Assembly: GCA_914767715.1 (NCBI GenBank)
Contig: OU612070.1
Coordinates: 22,804,025 to 22,868,024, forward strand
Direction of reading: 5' to 3'
DNA length: 64,000 bases
DNA from: Membranipora membranacea
Lineage: Eukaryota > Bryozoa > Gymnolaemata > Cheilostomatida > Membraniporidae
In this document: positions 22,345 through 36,771 of the stretch, in pieces
How the letters are laid out: each line of letters starts with the position of its first letter
Numbering within the stretch: position 1 is the stretch's first letter
Translations under genes and position numbers: made by a program
The notes under the pieces: model-generated
Databases searched by the model: none
Seen by the model: the letters and a program-made list of their open reading frames with translations, nothing else
What the model was told of the DNA's origin: nothing

Positions 22345-25300
22345 AGATCTTATATTCTCCTGCTGAATGTGATGAGTATCCTGAGCTGAAATGTTTCGTT
22401 GCTCAGCACTTCGATTGATTCATGAGATTGGGTAAAGGATCAAAATTTCAAACTTCCGGACAGTTTATCAGACCTGTTTTTACTGCTTCCTTATCGAGCA
22501 ATGAATTTACTAACAGCTAAAGTTTCATCCCACGCTGACAATATTGTAATAATAGCTGCTGAAAATATTAGAATCATGAACATGAATGAACCATGGATGT
22601 GTAGTCCTGCTGCATAATGGAAATTTCTTAATATTATCAATTTACAATTTGATAATATTATTGCTGTAAGCAAGAGCGCTATACTCCTCATCTTTTCAAC
22701 TGTATAAGCACTCAAAATATCTGCCTTTAACTCAACAAAATACTTCTGTTCTCCGTTTGATAACTTCCAATCATTACTAATGGAAACACGTCAGGAAAAA
22801 TTTGATTTTGCGCTGATACTGAGGCTCGAACAAGTGAGGCGGAAGGGTTTGTTAGCACAATAGATGGGGAAGTCTAATTGATTGTACCACATCTAAAAAT
22901 TGTGAAATTCGTTCTTAGGATCGGTTTGTGTAGTGTTTTAGATATTATTAAAATTTCCTAAATCCAGTTCAGTTAACTTGTTTACTGTTACCTAGCTGCC
23001 AATCTATTCATAGCCACAACGCATTACCACAGAGAGAATCATCTATTCAACTCAATGTTTCATAGCCAAATCATCCCTCCAAGCTGTTACTCTTTGATCC
23101 CTCATAAAACCCATTATATCCAAAGAATAACAAACATTATTACCTGATTCACTACATTTGCCTGATTCATCAAACCCCCTTTGTGTTGTCACATATTGTG
23201 ACAGCGTTGGGGCCCCCTTTTTCCTATTATTCTCAGCACTTGTTTTTGTCTTTTTTACTATAAATTGAAAGGCTTGGTCAAAGTACCTTATTCGAGATCA
23301 AATCCTCCGAGAACGAGGTAATAGTTTTACATGTTGTTTCTTCGTTTAAATCCATGTTACAAACTGTACATGGTTTAGAGCTCACATTTTATACTAACTT
23401 TCTCTTGGAAAGGGTGACAGAGGTATGTTTATATTATTTTTACCTTTTATCATAGCAACGCATCATCTAAAAACTTGATATTGATTTAAACAAACTTGCA
23501 TTTTTACCATGACAAATGCCATTTCAATTTCAATGTTTTATGTATAATCACCAGAATCATACTAACCACATGTTATCAATATTTTAATCAATTTTATATA
23601 AAATTGAAGTTTTACGGTGTCAACGGTTTACTCAAATAAACTACTATAAAATGCACCCATTAGAAACTTGATCAATAATCTAGGAGGGCAGTTACAGTTT
23701 GGTTGAGAAGATAAGATATATATATACACACTGACTTTCATCAACATAACACCTTTACATCAATTCACTAAAAGTAGATCCATTTTAAACAAATGAGCTG
23801 TGCCGAAATCTGTTGTCATGCCATGTGACCTCAATGATTAATCAGAGTTCCTTGTAACTTCCAAAAATGTTGTTTTCGGCTACAGAAAACAGTGTTTTTT
23901 GACAGCGTTTTTTGGCTTGTGCAAATATAACATTGATCCATGGAGTACATATAAAAGAAAGTACTTTGAAGGATGCTTTTAATTCTTTTCCCCCAAGAAC
24001 CTTTGATATGTATCTAATCGGCACTTGAAGACTTATTGAATAAATCAGTCACAAAAAATAATAATGATTCGACGGTAAAATTCACCACAGACTCATCATG
24101 TATTATTCTAAAACTAGTTTCAAATATCTTATGATCATATAAATTTGTCACTGTTGATAGAATACCGCCTTCGCTGCCTCATAGTGCAACAAATTACTGC
24201 AGCGCCAATCATATAAGTTTTAACCTTTACTTATTTAGTAGCTCAATAACTTTCCAAACTACACATAAAGTCTGTGGCTCCCCTCCCTTGTATCTATCTA
24301 CCTGTAAGAAATTAAATCACAATGGTGCTGGTATGATGATTATAATGTACATGTATATTTTAAATTACAAGCCACAGCCAACCAGCATATGAAATCTGAT
24401 TGCATCTCAACCTGTCTTGAACAATTGGGGTCAATGACCTCTTGCATGGTGATACATATCACATCAGGTATTTTCCAAACCATTGGTATCCCTAAATTGG
24501 TAAGAATAACATTCCTGACATTGCCAGTGGCTGGGACTTTCCTGTTACCAGTTTCCTGTCTGTGATAATAATTTGATTGACCCTGGCAAGTTTTTGGAGG
24601 CATCTTATGTTCCCTGCAGAGAAGGTCTTGTTTTAAGGTAAAGCCAAAGGCACTAAAATTATCTGTAGGAGGAAAGATCAGCCATATCGCACAGGCTCAT
24701 ATTTTACGGCTAGCAAACCGTTGCTCCACCTTATCGATTTATTTAAACATTGAGTCACCCTCAACTAGCTTAAAATCACTCTTTTAGGGCTGTAACAGCT
24801 TCACCTAATTTAAAGTTAAATGTATCATAGTAGAGGTATTGATGGCAGGATCATGTAATACAGTCACATCCAACTACGTCCAACTCTTTTTTGCATTTTT
24901 TTTTGGTGACAGATATATTCTACGAGATCAAGTCAGGTTGTTTAAATCCTAAAAGAGTAAAATATTTGTATTTGCACATTCCTAAATTCATAAAAAAGGT
25001 ATATAGTCAGCTGAACTTTACTCTTTTTTTCTAATACATTTTATTGACTGGCATAATCATCCCAATGAATTTTTCCCTCCTCTATTTCCTTTAGGCCTAT
25101 GATATTTAGGCCTACTCACTTCTTCGCTATTCTGAACTTCAACAGTTACAGCTAAATGTTGGTACTAGCCATTATTAATTTACTTAAAAACTAGATAAAT
25201 TAAACTCTAAATAATATTAACTCCTTTGCGGTAGTAACAGTTTCAGCAAATTTAAATTTTTCTGTACCTGTCAGAAAGTTCTCAATTCCATGATCAGAAA

Positions 25301-26540
25301 AATGATACCCTACTACATTATACTTCATCATATCATGACTCAGCAGTCACACATCTAAGTGACAGAAGGTACCATTCTGTTCTCATAATAACTTTTGAAT
25401 TTGTTTACCTGTTTACATTACTAAACTTTAATTTAGCCTCGACTCTTTGTCATGCACATTGCTATGTATGATATCATATGTCCATTTTTTGCACAAGCTT
25501 CCTTGAGCTGATCATTGAACTAAACTCAAATTATTTGAGATCTCAAGGTGTCTATATGTTAATCATATATGACACAATATTGTCTTTTTGTTTAATTGGA
25601 GCAATAAACGGAATCTAGGGATTGCTTGTTCTGTCTGATTGGTTGAAATAATTGCCAAACAATTGCCTCTAATTAAAATATTTTGCACTTTTTATTTAGT
25701 ACGTGTTTTCGATGAAAACAAACAGGAAAAGGTGACCAAATAAGAAAACAATGTCTTTTATTTATTGCATACAAAGAAATGTAAAATTGAGGATGGGGAT
25801 GAATGCTATACTCACACCATCCAATGAGAGGCGTTTGCTTCAGTGAAACAATACAATGTAAGATGTTTGTAATTCCAGGTAATACTTGATAACTACAAAT
25901 GTAATGTTATCACTGCTGTATTGGTAAGGCAAATCATCCATGGATCAAAATCTCATCAAGATCCCAAGAGCCCAACCCAGCAACCCATCGCAACCCTTCG
26001 CCAGAAAGTGCACTCTATAGGATAATATATGTGACATGACGATGCACCTAATATCCAATGCTTTAATAGCTATTAAATTACTCATTGATATATATATATC
26101 AATTGCTATACTAATTTACCAGCATGTAGCAAGCATGCCTCATTGGTAGACCTAGGAAATGTCCTAGATGGCACAATCATAACACTAACCACTGATAGAC
26201 CGCTATCCCTCACAGGACAATTGATAATTTTTTATGACCCTCGGATAACATTAACTGCTCAAAAACCACTTTTCATATTTATCATATGCAATGCTAGCTA
26301 CTGATTGGACAAACGTTGTTTTGCAAAGACATTTAACACTCCAGTTTGGTATCCCTTCATAACTGCACTGTTATTCTAACCATGGCTACAATCAACATAA
26401 GCTGCTACTGCTTGAGATATAAGTTTGAGAGCACCTTGCAAAGCCTGTCACAAAACGTCAGGTGAACCACTACACTACAACTCTTCACAGTTGAGCACCT
26501 TGCAAACAACAGCAACAAGTTGTGACTAAAATAGTCCTGA
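22345..26540. other. Gene-free spacer upstream of the second SLC5 gene
   Basis: AT-rich sequence with no supported exon. A minus-strand hydrophobic frame of about 74 aa (22491-22715) and an 87-aa frame (24340-24603) have no recognisable motif or good splice context. No promoter element could be assigned to the downstream gene. Its start codon has A-rich context (GAAAAATGG). Confidence 0.35.
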
Positions 26541-26543
26541 AAA

Positions 26544-29500
26544 ATGGCTGTGGGACCAGATGCTGTTCTGTTCGAATGGCAGGATTACTTGATTGTGGCG
26601 ATAGTTCTGGTGCTATCTGCTGGTATAGGTTTCTACTATGCACTCACAGGAGGGAGGCAGAAAACTACCAACGAGTACTTGTTTGCAGACCGAAGTGTAC
26701 ACTGGCTAGCGGTATCATGTAGTCTCTTGGCTAGGTAAGATCAAGCTCAAAGATTTTAAAAATGTATGACCGATATTTTTCAATCGCATTTGGGATGCAT
26801 TTGGTAATACAGGTAGGCAGGCACTACTATCTTCGGACTTTGGAGCCTCTTAACATGCAAGTAATTTGTCACTCTATTCTCCTACTACTTAAGTTTTAAG
26901 TGCAATGCTTGAACATTGAACTTTTTTGGGAAGAAGTTTATTGACTTGAGAAACCAGTAAACAGTCATCTGGCTGCTCATAGTTCATACTAGACCAGTAC
27001 CCTGCCCACATGGTGTTTTATGCATCGTTTCTAACCAACAGGGTGAAATAAAAGCATTGATGCCAGATGGTCTTTAGGTCTGTTATGCTCTACCAAACTG
27101 TAATGCTATAAAAATCAACTATGTGGTTTCAAGCTAGCTGTGGGGGGGCTGTCTGTTTCTGTAATCTCTACTGGTTATGATTCCATAACAACATAGCCCG
27201 ATTGGAACCCAGACCAACAAATATAAATAACTTGGTGGTCATCAAACTCGGATTTTAATTTCAATTTTGAATATAAGCATCATCAAAATGTAACTTAAAT
27301 GATATTAATGAGTGGATAATATTGCACAGTCAGGCTTGTGCACAGTGAAACTTGAAATCTCCAATATAAATTGCATATCATGATATTTAAATTCTTCGCT
27401 GCACATTTCTTCTTCATCTCTCAATTTTATTTTCAGCTGGGTATCGTCATTGAATCTACTGTCATACCCTGGAGAAGTGTACGCATTTGGAACAATATTT
27501 ATTTTGGGATTTGCAGCATGGCCAATCGGTATTCTCATCTCTAGCAAGTTCTATCTGCCGATTTTCCACCAACTCAATGTTGTCAGCATGTTTGAGGTGA
27601 GATAACTTGTATAGATGTATAGATGTATAGATTGCGAAATATGAGTTGCCTTAGGGGCTAGGCAGCTATATCTGCGCCAGGTTGCTCTCTGTTTGCAGGC
27701 AGGTGAGAGCACATCTGGGGGCCAACTAAACCCTAGTAGCTGATGTACTGCAGTGGGATTCGAATTCAAACCCACAACTCAAAATTAAATCTAACCTAAG
27801 TTGCAGCTTGGAGAACTTAAAAATCCATTCCAAAATACCCCTGAATAGTCATTTTCAATTTATATCCTTTCCATTTGAATCAAAGTTCCGACATGTTGAT
27901 TGCACCATTGCACGTTTTTAAATCACACAATTAAAAAAAAAAGTTCAGAGTTCCTGGATCCCTGAGGCTACTGAATGTAATATTGCAACTTCCCATCACA
28001 TTTCAGATCATTCACATATTCATATAGGCTTATAGATACCAACGGCAACCACAAACTGAACCACAACCAACTGAAGATCTTACTTCTTACCCTTGCATGC
28101 TATTCTTTATGAATTCCATAGATGAAGTTTTGGCCTAAAATCATAAATCAATAATGTCTAGTCATTACAACACGCCCTTGGAATTACCTCCTTGCAAAGG
28201 ATCTAGAGCGAAAGTGTTTTAGAACAGAGAAATGCTTGCGGTTATTTATGACAACAAACGCCGCGCCATGTGTGATAGTGGTAGGTATTCTCAACCCATC
28301 CTGCCATGCGCCAAGTAGTTTTTGCTGAGGCGCCATCAGCTTCTTGTATGCACTCCCACTGCCAAAATTGTGTACTCTATCTGCAATAGGTACGATCATG
28401 GGACGGATGTGTGATCTGCCAAACACAATTGTTCTTCTGCCACCGAAAATCTTGTGGGTGTGGCGTAACAAACAAAAGTGCAAATTAATAGTAAAAAACT
28501 GAGTCTTGGATGCATTATAGTCTGGTACACAGCAGGTGCTCTGTTCCCGTCATCTATCATTTGTGTTATCAAATATTCAGCTTATCAAATTCCGTGTGAA
28601 ATTAAATGTTTGGCAATTATGCAAGGATAACTAAAATAATGATCAACTTAAGATTTACTAGGCTTCTAAGTATTCAATGCTTGACAAGTTTGTTTCCTCA
28701 ATACTAGAATTGATGTCCGGTGTCCGATCGATCGGCATTCGGTTCATATCAAATGATCTTTGCAGCAATTTGTGTCAGATTTCACAGGGATATAAATTTA
28801 TGCATCTCAAATCTATCCATAATGTTCAAATGTCTTTTTCTGCGAAACATCTGCAGCTTGATAGTGGTATCATCTTGCAAAAAAAACGCAATCCCGTATC
28901 CGTCCTTTGTCGCAAGGCCGATTCTAACAAGGGCTATAAGGCAGCTTTTCTTTGTATTTGGTCAACATATGCTTCACCTAAATACGTACAAATAGTTTTG
29001 GTTGTTTCCAAGAATAGTGACTTATTGTTTTTAATATCATATCCTTTATTTGACCTCTTCATTCACACAAGAGCCCGAAAAAAGGCACCTTCTACACAGC
29101 ATACTTATGTTATGGCTCATCATTAAGGCCATTAACTCAGCTATAAAGTTACCCAATGTTTTCAAAAGCTACAATATCAGTTCACTCACCGCATTACTTT
29201 CACTTCACTAATTCACGCGGAGAAATGTCAAAAATTTTAATTAATGACAAGCGATTTTGAAAGACCACTGTATTGATGATAAATACAATGACAATTGAAA
29301 GTGATATGTTTATTGTAGCTAAAAATAAGTTTGATAATTGATTTAAACTGAGATCAAATCATTGTTTTTGGCTGATTCTCCTCACAAATATGAATTTAAA
29401 CCTGCTCCTAAAACAAGGTAGGTTAATGATGGTTAAATTTAGGAGTTCTTCCAGGCAATTAATCGTATACGTCGAAATACATGAAGCGGCTTGTCAATAG

Positions 29501-32500
29501 ACCACCCCACATCCAGAGCAGCAATCAGAGTCATGTGCTTCAGACCTTGCCCCTCCATTGTTCAAAGTACCGTTCACAATTTTACCCATCTTCCATAGCA
29601 ACCAAAAATGCCTATTGTCAATGGAGATTAATCGCCTGTTTCTTCTCGTTACTTTTTTTGCATACGCTTTGATTTCAAACCACTGATACTTCATATTTTA
29701 TTGTAGTATGTAGAACTGAGATACGGCAAACCAGTCAAATATGTGGTCATCTGGGCGAACCTGTTCAGTATCGTAAGTATTACGTAATACAAAACATTCA
29801 ACAATTCAAGCAATGACGTTTATAAACAGGCCTTGACCAGCTGTTTTGGCACAACATGTTCACACAGTACCCATATTTCAATTATTAGGCAAACTGATAC
29901 GCGTGTGTACCCTGGGTTACAAGTGGTTCTGACGCCAGCTAGTTGGTCAAAGCTTGTAAGTTTTGACAATCTACCTGCAAGCGCCTGTTGTATCTCAAAA
30001 TATGATGGGTAATGTTTGGCGACGGTGTCAATAACCTGACTGAATACACACTTGAACCTGCCAAGTATAACGGTGGTGAAGAGGTGCACGCATTCCTCTA
30101 AACCCTCAAAGAACAATCATTTTTTAGATGATATCTTGTACTGTTTGGTGGCACTTCACACAATCAAGATGTGGGTACAAGTCTCCGGTCCCTAATCATG
30201 CAGGCTTATCTATTCTTTTGTCAAAATCTAAGTTTCATTAAAAACCCTCCTCTTCACTCTGTCACAGACAAAGTGAAATTTATATTGTTTCCTAAGATCT
30301 GCCAGGGTGCAAAAAGTGACAGGTTAGAACCGAATGGCTGATTTCACTTGCAGAAATCTATTGGGGGGCTGTAGACTGGGGGGGGGGGGGGGGTTTGCAA
30401 GAGTTTTGAGGCCCAAACTAATAGATGTACTGTCAAATACATGTTTATATATAAATGGGTGATAGCACAGATTGTAACCTATCAACTTCCGCTGATAAAT
30501 TTACCCCACAGACCTATTTGATGATTAAGATGCATGGGACAGTCCATTGAAAATTTAATTGACAGCATTTACAACCAAATAAATGAAGCCAGACAGAATG
30601 TTGTGATTTGCTAAGTGTAACAAATCTTTGAAATCATTGTGGTCAATTAGTGAGAGAACACCAAACTGCTTGACAATGCCTTCACCAAAGATCATAAATA
30701 CTAAGATATGACACTCCTATCAAACTGCGGTCTTCAGCTGAATAGGCAAGCGGCTGCTTGAAAAAGAGTGTTACTCTTCAATTATAAGCTTTATGATTAG
30801 TGGCTTTCAATAGAATTTCAATAGGAAATACAAAATTTACACAGGTAGGCTGTTTGTTTTTCATGGAAATTATGTCATGTGATGATTACTAATGAGTGAT
30901 TTTGAGCTTTGAGGATTTTTTTAAGCAATTTTTGCAAATTTTAAGATGTTTTGATTTTTGACCCACAAGACTTACTCAGATAAACTGTTCTCATTACATC
31001 AAAAACTGGTATTTACATGTCTTAAAGTAGATTAATGTAAATAATTATGTCATCTAGTTATTTCAGTCTTCAGGGTGATAAAAAATCCAAATGAATTTGA
31101 CGGCCCCCTAAAGAGTAGTATTGATATGCGTTAGCAGTGGGCGACTTAGAGAAGCGTACTGTTTTGTGACATCAGATCTTCTCCATTTGTGCATCACAGT
31201 TTTTCAGTACATCTAAACATGGACCATCAATATTACTGACTAAGTGCAGTCTATGTCAATGCACAGTTAAATGTCTTTGAAATTTAATTCAAATTTTTGA
31301 GTATCGAGTTAGTATGGGTCTTACTCGAGAAGATAGCATAAGATCTTATTGCAAGATTTGGTAAAAACTATAAGGTACATTCATAGAGTTATTATATACT
31401 CTATAGGTACACTGTAGGATCAACTAAGTGACACTGTCCTTATCATAGCGTCTGAGGGGAAAACATGACTAATGATTCACTGATGTAGTTGAGTACCACA
31501 GTATGGACCTGGGTTTTCATGTAATAATACTAAGCTCAATCTAAAATAAATGCCCCATCATTCATGCAGATGGTGGGGTCACTTTCGCTTAGCATCTGTA
31601 TAGATGAGACATGTCCAAATGGCGCTATGAACTGAACACTTTTTGGGCTCTCTCTTTAGCCACTTTTACCTCTTAAATATACGAGCAAGAGTTCTCAAGT
31701 AAATATCTTGATTGAGGTGATTGGTAATAATGATTTTTTCATGGTTCACCAGAACATTTAGTCGGAGGGGGAGGGAGAGAAGGCTGTTTTTGGGATGTTT
31801 CTATTTAGTTTTCAGCTTGTGAATGACAAATTTCATAAATCTGACACCTTCCTTTGCTCAGCTTACAGTGACTGTTGGTCACAGGAAACATGTGTTTGAT
31901 ATAAGGGCTATCTAGTATTTTGTGTACCTCGTCTCAAAGATTATAAATACTATAAATACAGTCATTGCTAGTCTTACTCATCACACACAGCAATGTTAGC
32001 AACTAAATCAACTATATCTGCAAAATGCATTGACTGACTGCATGAATAAATGCCTAGACTGTGGCCCATATGTCCTTGTAACACACATGAAAAAAATCAA
32101 GAGGTTTGCATGAACCATTCTTGGGTAAATCTGAAATAAGCAAGGCTATGTCTGCAGAAAGAAACCATTGCTCCATTGTAATCTTATATAAACAGAGCAA
32201 ACGAGCGCAGCAGCCAGGAATGAAAACTGTGGACAGGGAACAGCGGGAGAGTCATGTCATAGTCATTGCCTTCACCCATGTGCTACTACTTAAATTCCAG
32301 TGATCTTAATGGGATGCTCATTCTAAATTTACACACAATTATGTTTTTGACCACTACATGAGACAGGATTCATATTTACGCCTTGTTGTCATGTGTCTGA
32401 TTGTAGCGTCAAATTCAAGTTGATAATCAAATTACAAACAGTCAAAACATACCTCAAAGTTATCTCAAGTATTTTTAACAGACAAAGCCTTGTGGTATTT

Positions 32501-35500
32501 TGATGAACACTATACCCGGACACAGCCCTACTAAGTATAATAATGATAGGCCTACTGTAATGTAACTACCTGCAACCTGTATCCAATCCTTTTCAGTTAC
32601 CCCCCCCCCCGCCCCCCGCTGATAGAAGGGCATTCTAAGCATTCAGTTTTGCCACTCCTCTTTTTTAAATTGACTTTCCATTTGGGAGTAAGAGAACTAG
32701 TAACAATCAGCGGTGTGCCACAAGCCTATCATCGCAGTGACTGTCTTTCTCTGCAAAGACAACATCAAATCATTACGCCTTCTGTAGGTTTAAACAACCA
32801 ACACATCTTCACTCTAGTTTGATGGTGATTACATGAATCTTTATTCTTTTCCTTGTTTTTCAGATTCTATACACTGGCTTAGTGATCTATGGACCCTCTC
32901 TTGCCTTGTCAGCAGGTATGAATGTGTCCATCGCACGCTTCCTATTTGCTAGACCAAACTCAGAGTAATTTGATAGCAATATGAGTTAAGTTTTTGAGTA
33001 TCCCACAATGCAATGCATTGAGATTCCCATTGACATATGTGTGCATGATCTGATAGCTCAAGGGTGAAATCAATCAACAGTGTAAGGGAGCCTAAACAGG
33101 AAAACCTAACTTATTGTATAAGCTGAAGGGTACTCTGGACATGCTTTAGAAGTCTGGCAACAAGCCGCTGTTAGATGATATTGTCGTTGATTTTAACCTC
33201 CTTCCAAATAGAAAATTGAGCAAATTTTCATCGATCCAAATCAGAAATAGAAAATAACTGGTTCAGGTACATTAAAGAATTCTGTCTACCTGGAAATTTC
33301 CACTCGAATGATTTATTTATCTCTTCTGGGAAACCGTAATGGTGTGGTAACTCAAGGCAATGCCAAAATTACACATTGATCTAAAGAATACTCTCCCTGA
33401 ATTTTTAACTCAATCACCTCGGTTACCTTTGCTTCTAACAACACCATTCACAATAAATAATACTTCCGACATTCCGCACTTTTTTCTATGATTAATCATG
33501 TTACTACCTGTCATCTGCATCAAGGCACAGTAAATGGTTTGATTAATTGTTGAACATTTTTGTTATTAATTGCTATGATTGGTTCTTTCTAAAACCGATT
33601 TACATAGGGCCAAACGATGTAACCTTGGCAACAACAGGCAATAGGAATTACCAAGCACTTGCCTGACATTGTCTCTCTGTTTTGTTTGTAGTGACAGGTA
33701 TGAATCTGTGGGTTTCAGTAGCTCTTGTCACTGGAGTATCCCTATTCTATACCATCATCGTGAGTCATCTTATCATTTATGTTGATTGATCATTTCTTCT
33801 TCCTGATAAAATGTTAGCTAGCTTCAGATGCTTGCGGAATGTTACATGTTACATCAGATGACTGGCAACCCCCTCCCCCTCTCCCCTCAACCAATTTCAG
33901 ATGTATAAAGTAACCGGTCAGGTTATCCTTGGGATTATTAGCCTCAGTATTGGGGCAGTTGGACTTTTACTAACTACCACCAGAGCCTGACTAGCTTTAG
34001 TTACAGACTGATTCACACAGTTGGCACCAGCTATCCTTTCCAAATGCACATTCTAAGCTTCTAACAATATTTTATTGTTGTCTGCTAGAACAAACTTTGG
34101 TCTCACCCTTACACACCAGGAGTCAGACATAGGAAAGCTAAATATTGTCTTTGGCTAGGAAAACGAATAACGCACAATGCAGATATTGTGTTTTGATTAT
34201 ATTACATATCCATTAGATATTATTTGTCTTGGGCTCTGAACAGCATACATAGAGAAACGATCCCATACAGTGTAAGTGTCATCACATGCTTTCGCAAACA
34301 TGAAGATTATTAGTTAACAATTGGCATCAGGGCCTGAAAAAACACAACTTTCTGTTTGGCTGGTAAAACATCGCATAACCGGACTCAACCACAACGTATT
34401 TGGCAGAGAATAAAATAATCCACCTATGCCTAAATTAGAAGAAAGTCTTATAATATTCGGAATTTTAAATCGATCTATAGTAACTGACCTGTGTCTGTCT
34501 AGAATAAAATATTCCTAGAAAATTGTGCCAAGAAAACTGCCCAGGGTAACTTTGGACAAACGCGTGGCGCCATCCCCATAGCGGGTCATCAGCCTGCCAT
34601 GATGCCACATACGCAAAAAAGGAACAATGCGTGTATGTCATTCCAAAGAGCAGTAGACTAAACAGAAATGACTGAGAACACAAAGAAAAATAGTAGGACC
34701 AGTCTATGTATGCAGGTGGGCTGCTGAAGTGAACAATACGCTCATGCCATTCCAGTAAGCCGCAAACTAAACTGAAAAAATACTGAAAATACAAATTAAT
34801 AGCAGTACCATTGTACTGTGTACATGTGGGTAACTAAAGTTATTTGCCTCATCTGAGAGTATCACAAAGGTAAATCACGTGTTGTATGAGCCTCTATCAT
34901 GAGACATTCACTTTTCGATGAGTAAACCTGTGCTTAGTATTCTAGTCCCATACTCTTCTCCTTTGCATTAAAGGGTCTGTCTGCAATAACATTGACAATC
35001 ATAAGTTTGTTGGGGGAAGAGGTAGCTAGCCTTGCCAGGTTTAACTGGGACATCCAACCCAGACACTCTTACCAGACTACGGGGGGGGGGGGGGGGGATC
35101 TAAACGAGATAAAACTTTCTGACTATAAATAATTGGGTAGGGTATTAGACTGAGCCTCCCAGACTCGGGCGGTGGTTTAATAACAAGATTTCATTACAAG
35201 CACTTCATATGTATCATTGTCTATCATTTTCTGTCAGCTGTTTGTGCTCCTAACATACATTTCAGATCAGCGTTTTTTGTTGTAGGGTGGAATGAAAGCA
35301 GTCCTGTGGACAGACACAATGCAGCTAGTTATTATGATAGTCGGTATAGTGATTGTGTATATTGTTGGTGTACTCAAAGAGGGCGGATTCGCAGAAATAT
35401 ACAGGGTGAATAAACTCAGCGGACGTCTTGACATATTCGAGTGAGTTGATCATTTTGATTGACCGTTGTAAAATACTATATGTTCACGGATAACATGCGT

Positions 35501-36705
35501 CACTTGTCACAGATACTTAGAGTTTTTAAGGGGTTTCAATGTTGTTGTCCACAGCGGGCGCTAGAAATGATGGCGACAACAGAATCGGTGTAATGACATT
35601 ATTTTGTTGTATCATATCTACAATGTACTTTTTTTCCCAGTGCATAGACGTATTCTGTGTAAACAATATGGAAGACTTGCTACAGCACCCCTGTGGAGCT
35701 AGTGGTGAAGTGCATCCTTTCCTTATTGTGATAAATTGTGATTAATACTCTTAAATACAAGTTTAAATTTCCTGCTTAGGCTCCATTCTATTCATAATAT
35801 AAAAAATGACCTGATAAGCTTAATCCTAATACAAATATTCATATACATTTGTAGTGCGAAGAGAGTTTTTGACTTTGACCCCAGGGCCCGACATACTATA
35901 TGGAATCTCATGCTAAACAACCTCACCATTTCTATATCAGCTTATGGTCTTAGCCAGGCTTCCGTCCAGAGGGCTCTATCCCTGAAGAATAAAAAGGATA
36001 TTATCAAGTAAGTGAACATATCCTCAGTGCTGAAGTGATCAATTTTCATACAAGGTGGGTCTTGTTTACGGGTTGCAGCGAGTCCACAATGACAAGCGCT
36101 TGTTGGATGAGTCAAAAGTGCGGAGGGTATGTCCAAGGAACCTTTTTTAGGTAACATAACTGATGGTAGGGTTTTAAGCCTAAAACCCTACCATATGATA
36201 AAAAAAGTTCCTGGGGACAAAATCTCAATGTCCATCGTCCATGTCCATACACAGCACCTATCTGCTGCGGATCACTATTTTCGATAACTGACAGGGTGTA
36301 TGTAGTATTAATGTAGTGTTTTACATGCCAAGAGATAAAAGTCAAAATATGCACTAAATCTGAGAGGTTGGGCGCCTAACCCTTTCTGACCTAAGTTCCT
36401 AAAAATCTGGACACACTGGAGGGTATGTGATTACAATTGTTGTTAACTCCATTTTAGAACTTATGGCCTGGCTGCTGGTTTAAACTTGATAATAGGACTC
36501 ATAGCCTGCACTATGGGACTTGTCATATTCTCCCACAATAGGTACTGTGATCCCATGAAGTCTGGGGAGATATTCTCCCGAGATCAGGTAAGTTATGTTC
36601 TCTCTTTTTCTCACTAGTTGAGCACGTTAATCAGGCATTTTATTCTGCTCCTCAAGTGGAAATCTCTTCAATTATCTGAGTTTGTTCAAGCACAATACCG
36701 CCATT

Positions 36706-36771
<66 letters not shown>

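Noticed and set aside
22491-22715. Hydrophobic minus-strand frame with slight resemblance to an SLC5 membrane segment
   Set aside because: It is on the opposite strand to the exon 12 relic, with no splice sites or specific motif; hydrophobic composition alone is not evidence.
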